A DNA stretch of 6,459 bases from an uncultured Saprospiraceae bacterium (lineage in GTDB: Bacteria > Bacteroidota > Bacteroidia > Chitinophagales > Saprospiraceae): contig CALHUZ010000365.1 of the NCBI GenBank assembly GCA_938039305.1, positions 1 to 6,459 of the forward strand, written 5' to 3'. Shown here one piece after another: positions 6,159 to 6,459 of this stretch. Below the pieces are notes generated by a model that made no database searches, was not told the DNA's origin, and was given only the letters and a program-made list of their open reading frames with translations. The position numbers and the translations under genes are program-made. Numbering within the stretch: position 1 is the first letter of the stretch; each line of letters opens with the position of its first letter.

Positions 6159-6459
6159 TTATAAACCTATTCCAACTCTAAGGCCAATAGATGATAACAT
6201 GATGTGTCCGTGACCTATTCCTTCTAATGGCACTTTTAGATAAGGTCCCGCCTCAATATGCCACTTGTCTGTCAAGTTTAATCTGTAATTAGTTGAGATG
6301 CTTAATCCGTTTAAGAAAGTCCTGTTGGCAGTAGTCCAAGAACTTTCAAAGTTGTTGGCTTCATTGGCGAAGTGGTAACTATATTTTTCTTTAAGCATAA
6401 AATTAGAAAGTAGATCAACACTCAATGACAATTGAGATTTTTCCGTTTGTCTTAGGGCA
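6159..6459 (-). CDS. Outer-membrane beta-barrel protein, C-terminal fragment (5' end beyond window)
   Basis: The frame is open from the right edge; 99 residues and a TAA stop are visible. The start-like codon at 6431 is a TTG inside an open frame (ALRQTEKSQ precedes it), so the gene continues upstream outside the window. The residues form alternating amphipathic strands: LSLSVDLLSNFML, TFLNGLSISTNYRLNL, KWHIEAGPYLKVPL and the closing SSIGLRVGIGL. The motif GPYLKVPLEGIGHG followed by a final strand is, from memory, characteristic of the C-terminus of small Bacteroidota outer-membrane barrels, some of which are encoded beside sigma/anti-sigma genes; that context is not visible here. The function is unknown. 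It is on the same strand as the repeat gene but 285 bases apart, so co-transcription is doubtful. Confidence 0.75.
   Translation of the reverse strand, partial: ALRQTEKSQLSLSVDLLSNFMLKEKYSYHFANEANNFESSWTTANRTFLNGLSISTNYRLNLTDKWHIEAGPYLKVPLEGIGHGHIMLSSIGLRVGIGL

Noticed and set aside
1..6459. A defence, toxin-antitoxin, mobile or phage-derived system
   Set aside because: No nuclease, transposase, integrase, toxin or helicase motif is visible; all three genes read as envelope or secreted proteins.

Overview
The window is most likely from a Bacteroidota bacterium, perhaps a marine or environmental member of the Cytophagales, Saprospirales or Flavobacteriales. The evidence is a protein with a Sec signal peptide and a classic type IX secretion system (T9SS) type A sorting tail, two outer-membrane barrel proteins of Bacteroidota style, AT-rich intergenic DNA, and an A-rich leader with no Shine-Dalgarno sequence before the only complete gene. 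Assignment below phylum level is a guess.

Layout: (1) Positions 3-1619, + strand, hold the 3' part of a gene for a TolB/PD40-type beta-propeller fused to a C-terminal Omp85-like outer-membrane barrel; its 5' end lies outside the window. (2) Positions 1620-1712 are a short convergent intergenic gap with an intrinsic terminator oriented for the minus strand. (3) Positions 1713-5873, - strand, hold the only complete gene. It encodes a 1386-residue exported protein made of a signal peptide, a lamin-tail-like (LTD) domain, nine tandem repeats of about 113 residues, an FN3-like domain and a T9SS sorting domain. (4) Positions 5874-6158 are a non-coding leader of 285 bases. (5) Positions 6159-6459, - strand, hold the 3' end of another outer-membrane beta-barrel gene that enters from the right edge.

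The three genes share a theme, the cell envelope and surface, but nothing in the sequence shows that they work together. The left gene is convergent with the repeat gene, and the two minus-strand genes are separated by a gap long enough to hold an independent promoter. No defence system, RNA gene, CRISPR array, transposon or biosynthetic cluster is visible.

The most interesting object is the repeat array. It carries a record of stepwise growth: a 226-residue two-repeat unit is present twice in tandem (repeats 3-4 and 5-6), followed by a separate 113-residue duplication (repeats 7-8) in which a 63-residue core is unchanged in protein despite about eleven silent DNA differences. The array is acidic, nearly free of lysine, and varies in its cysteine pattern. 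The repeat is a recurring but, to my knowledge, poorly characterised module of secreted Bacteroidota proteins; its fold and ligand cannot be read from the sequence.
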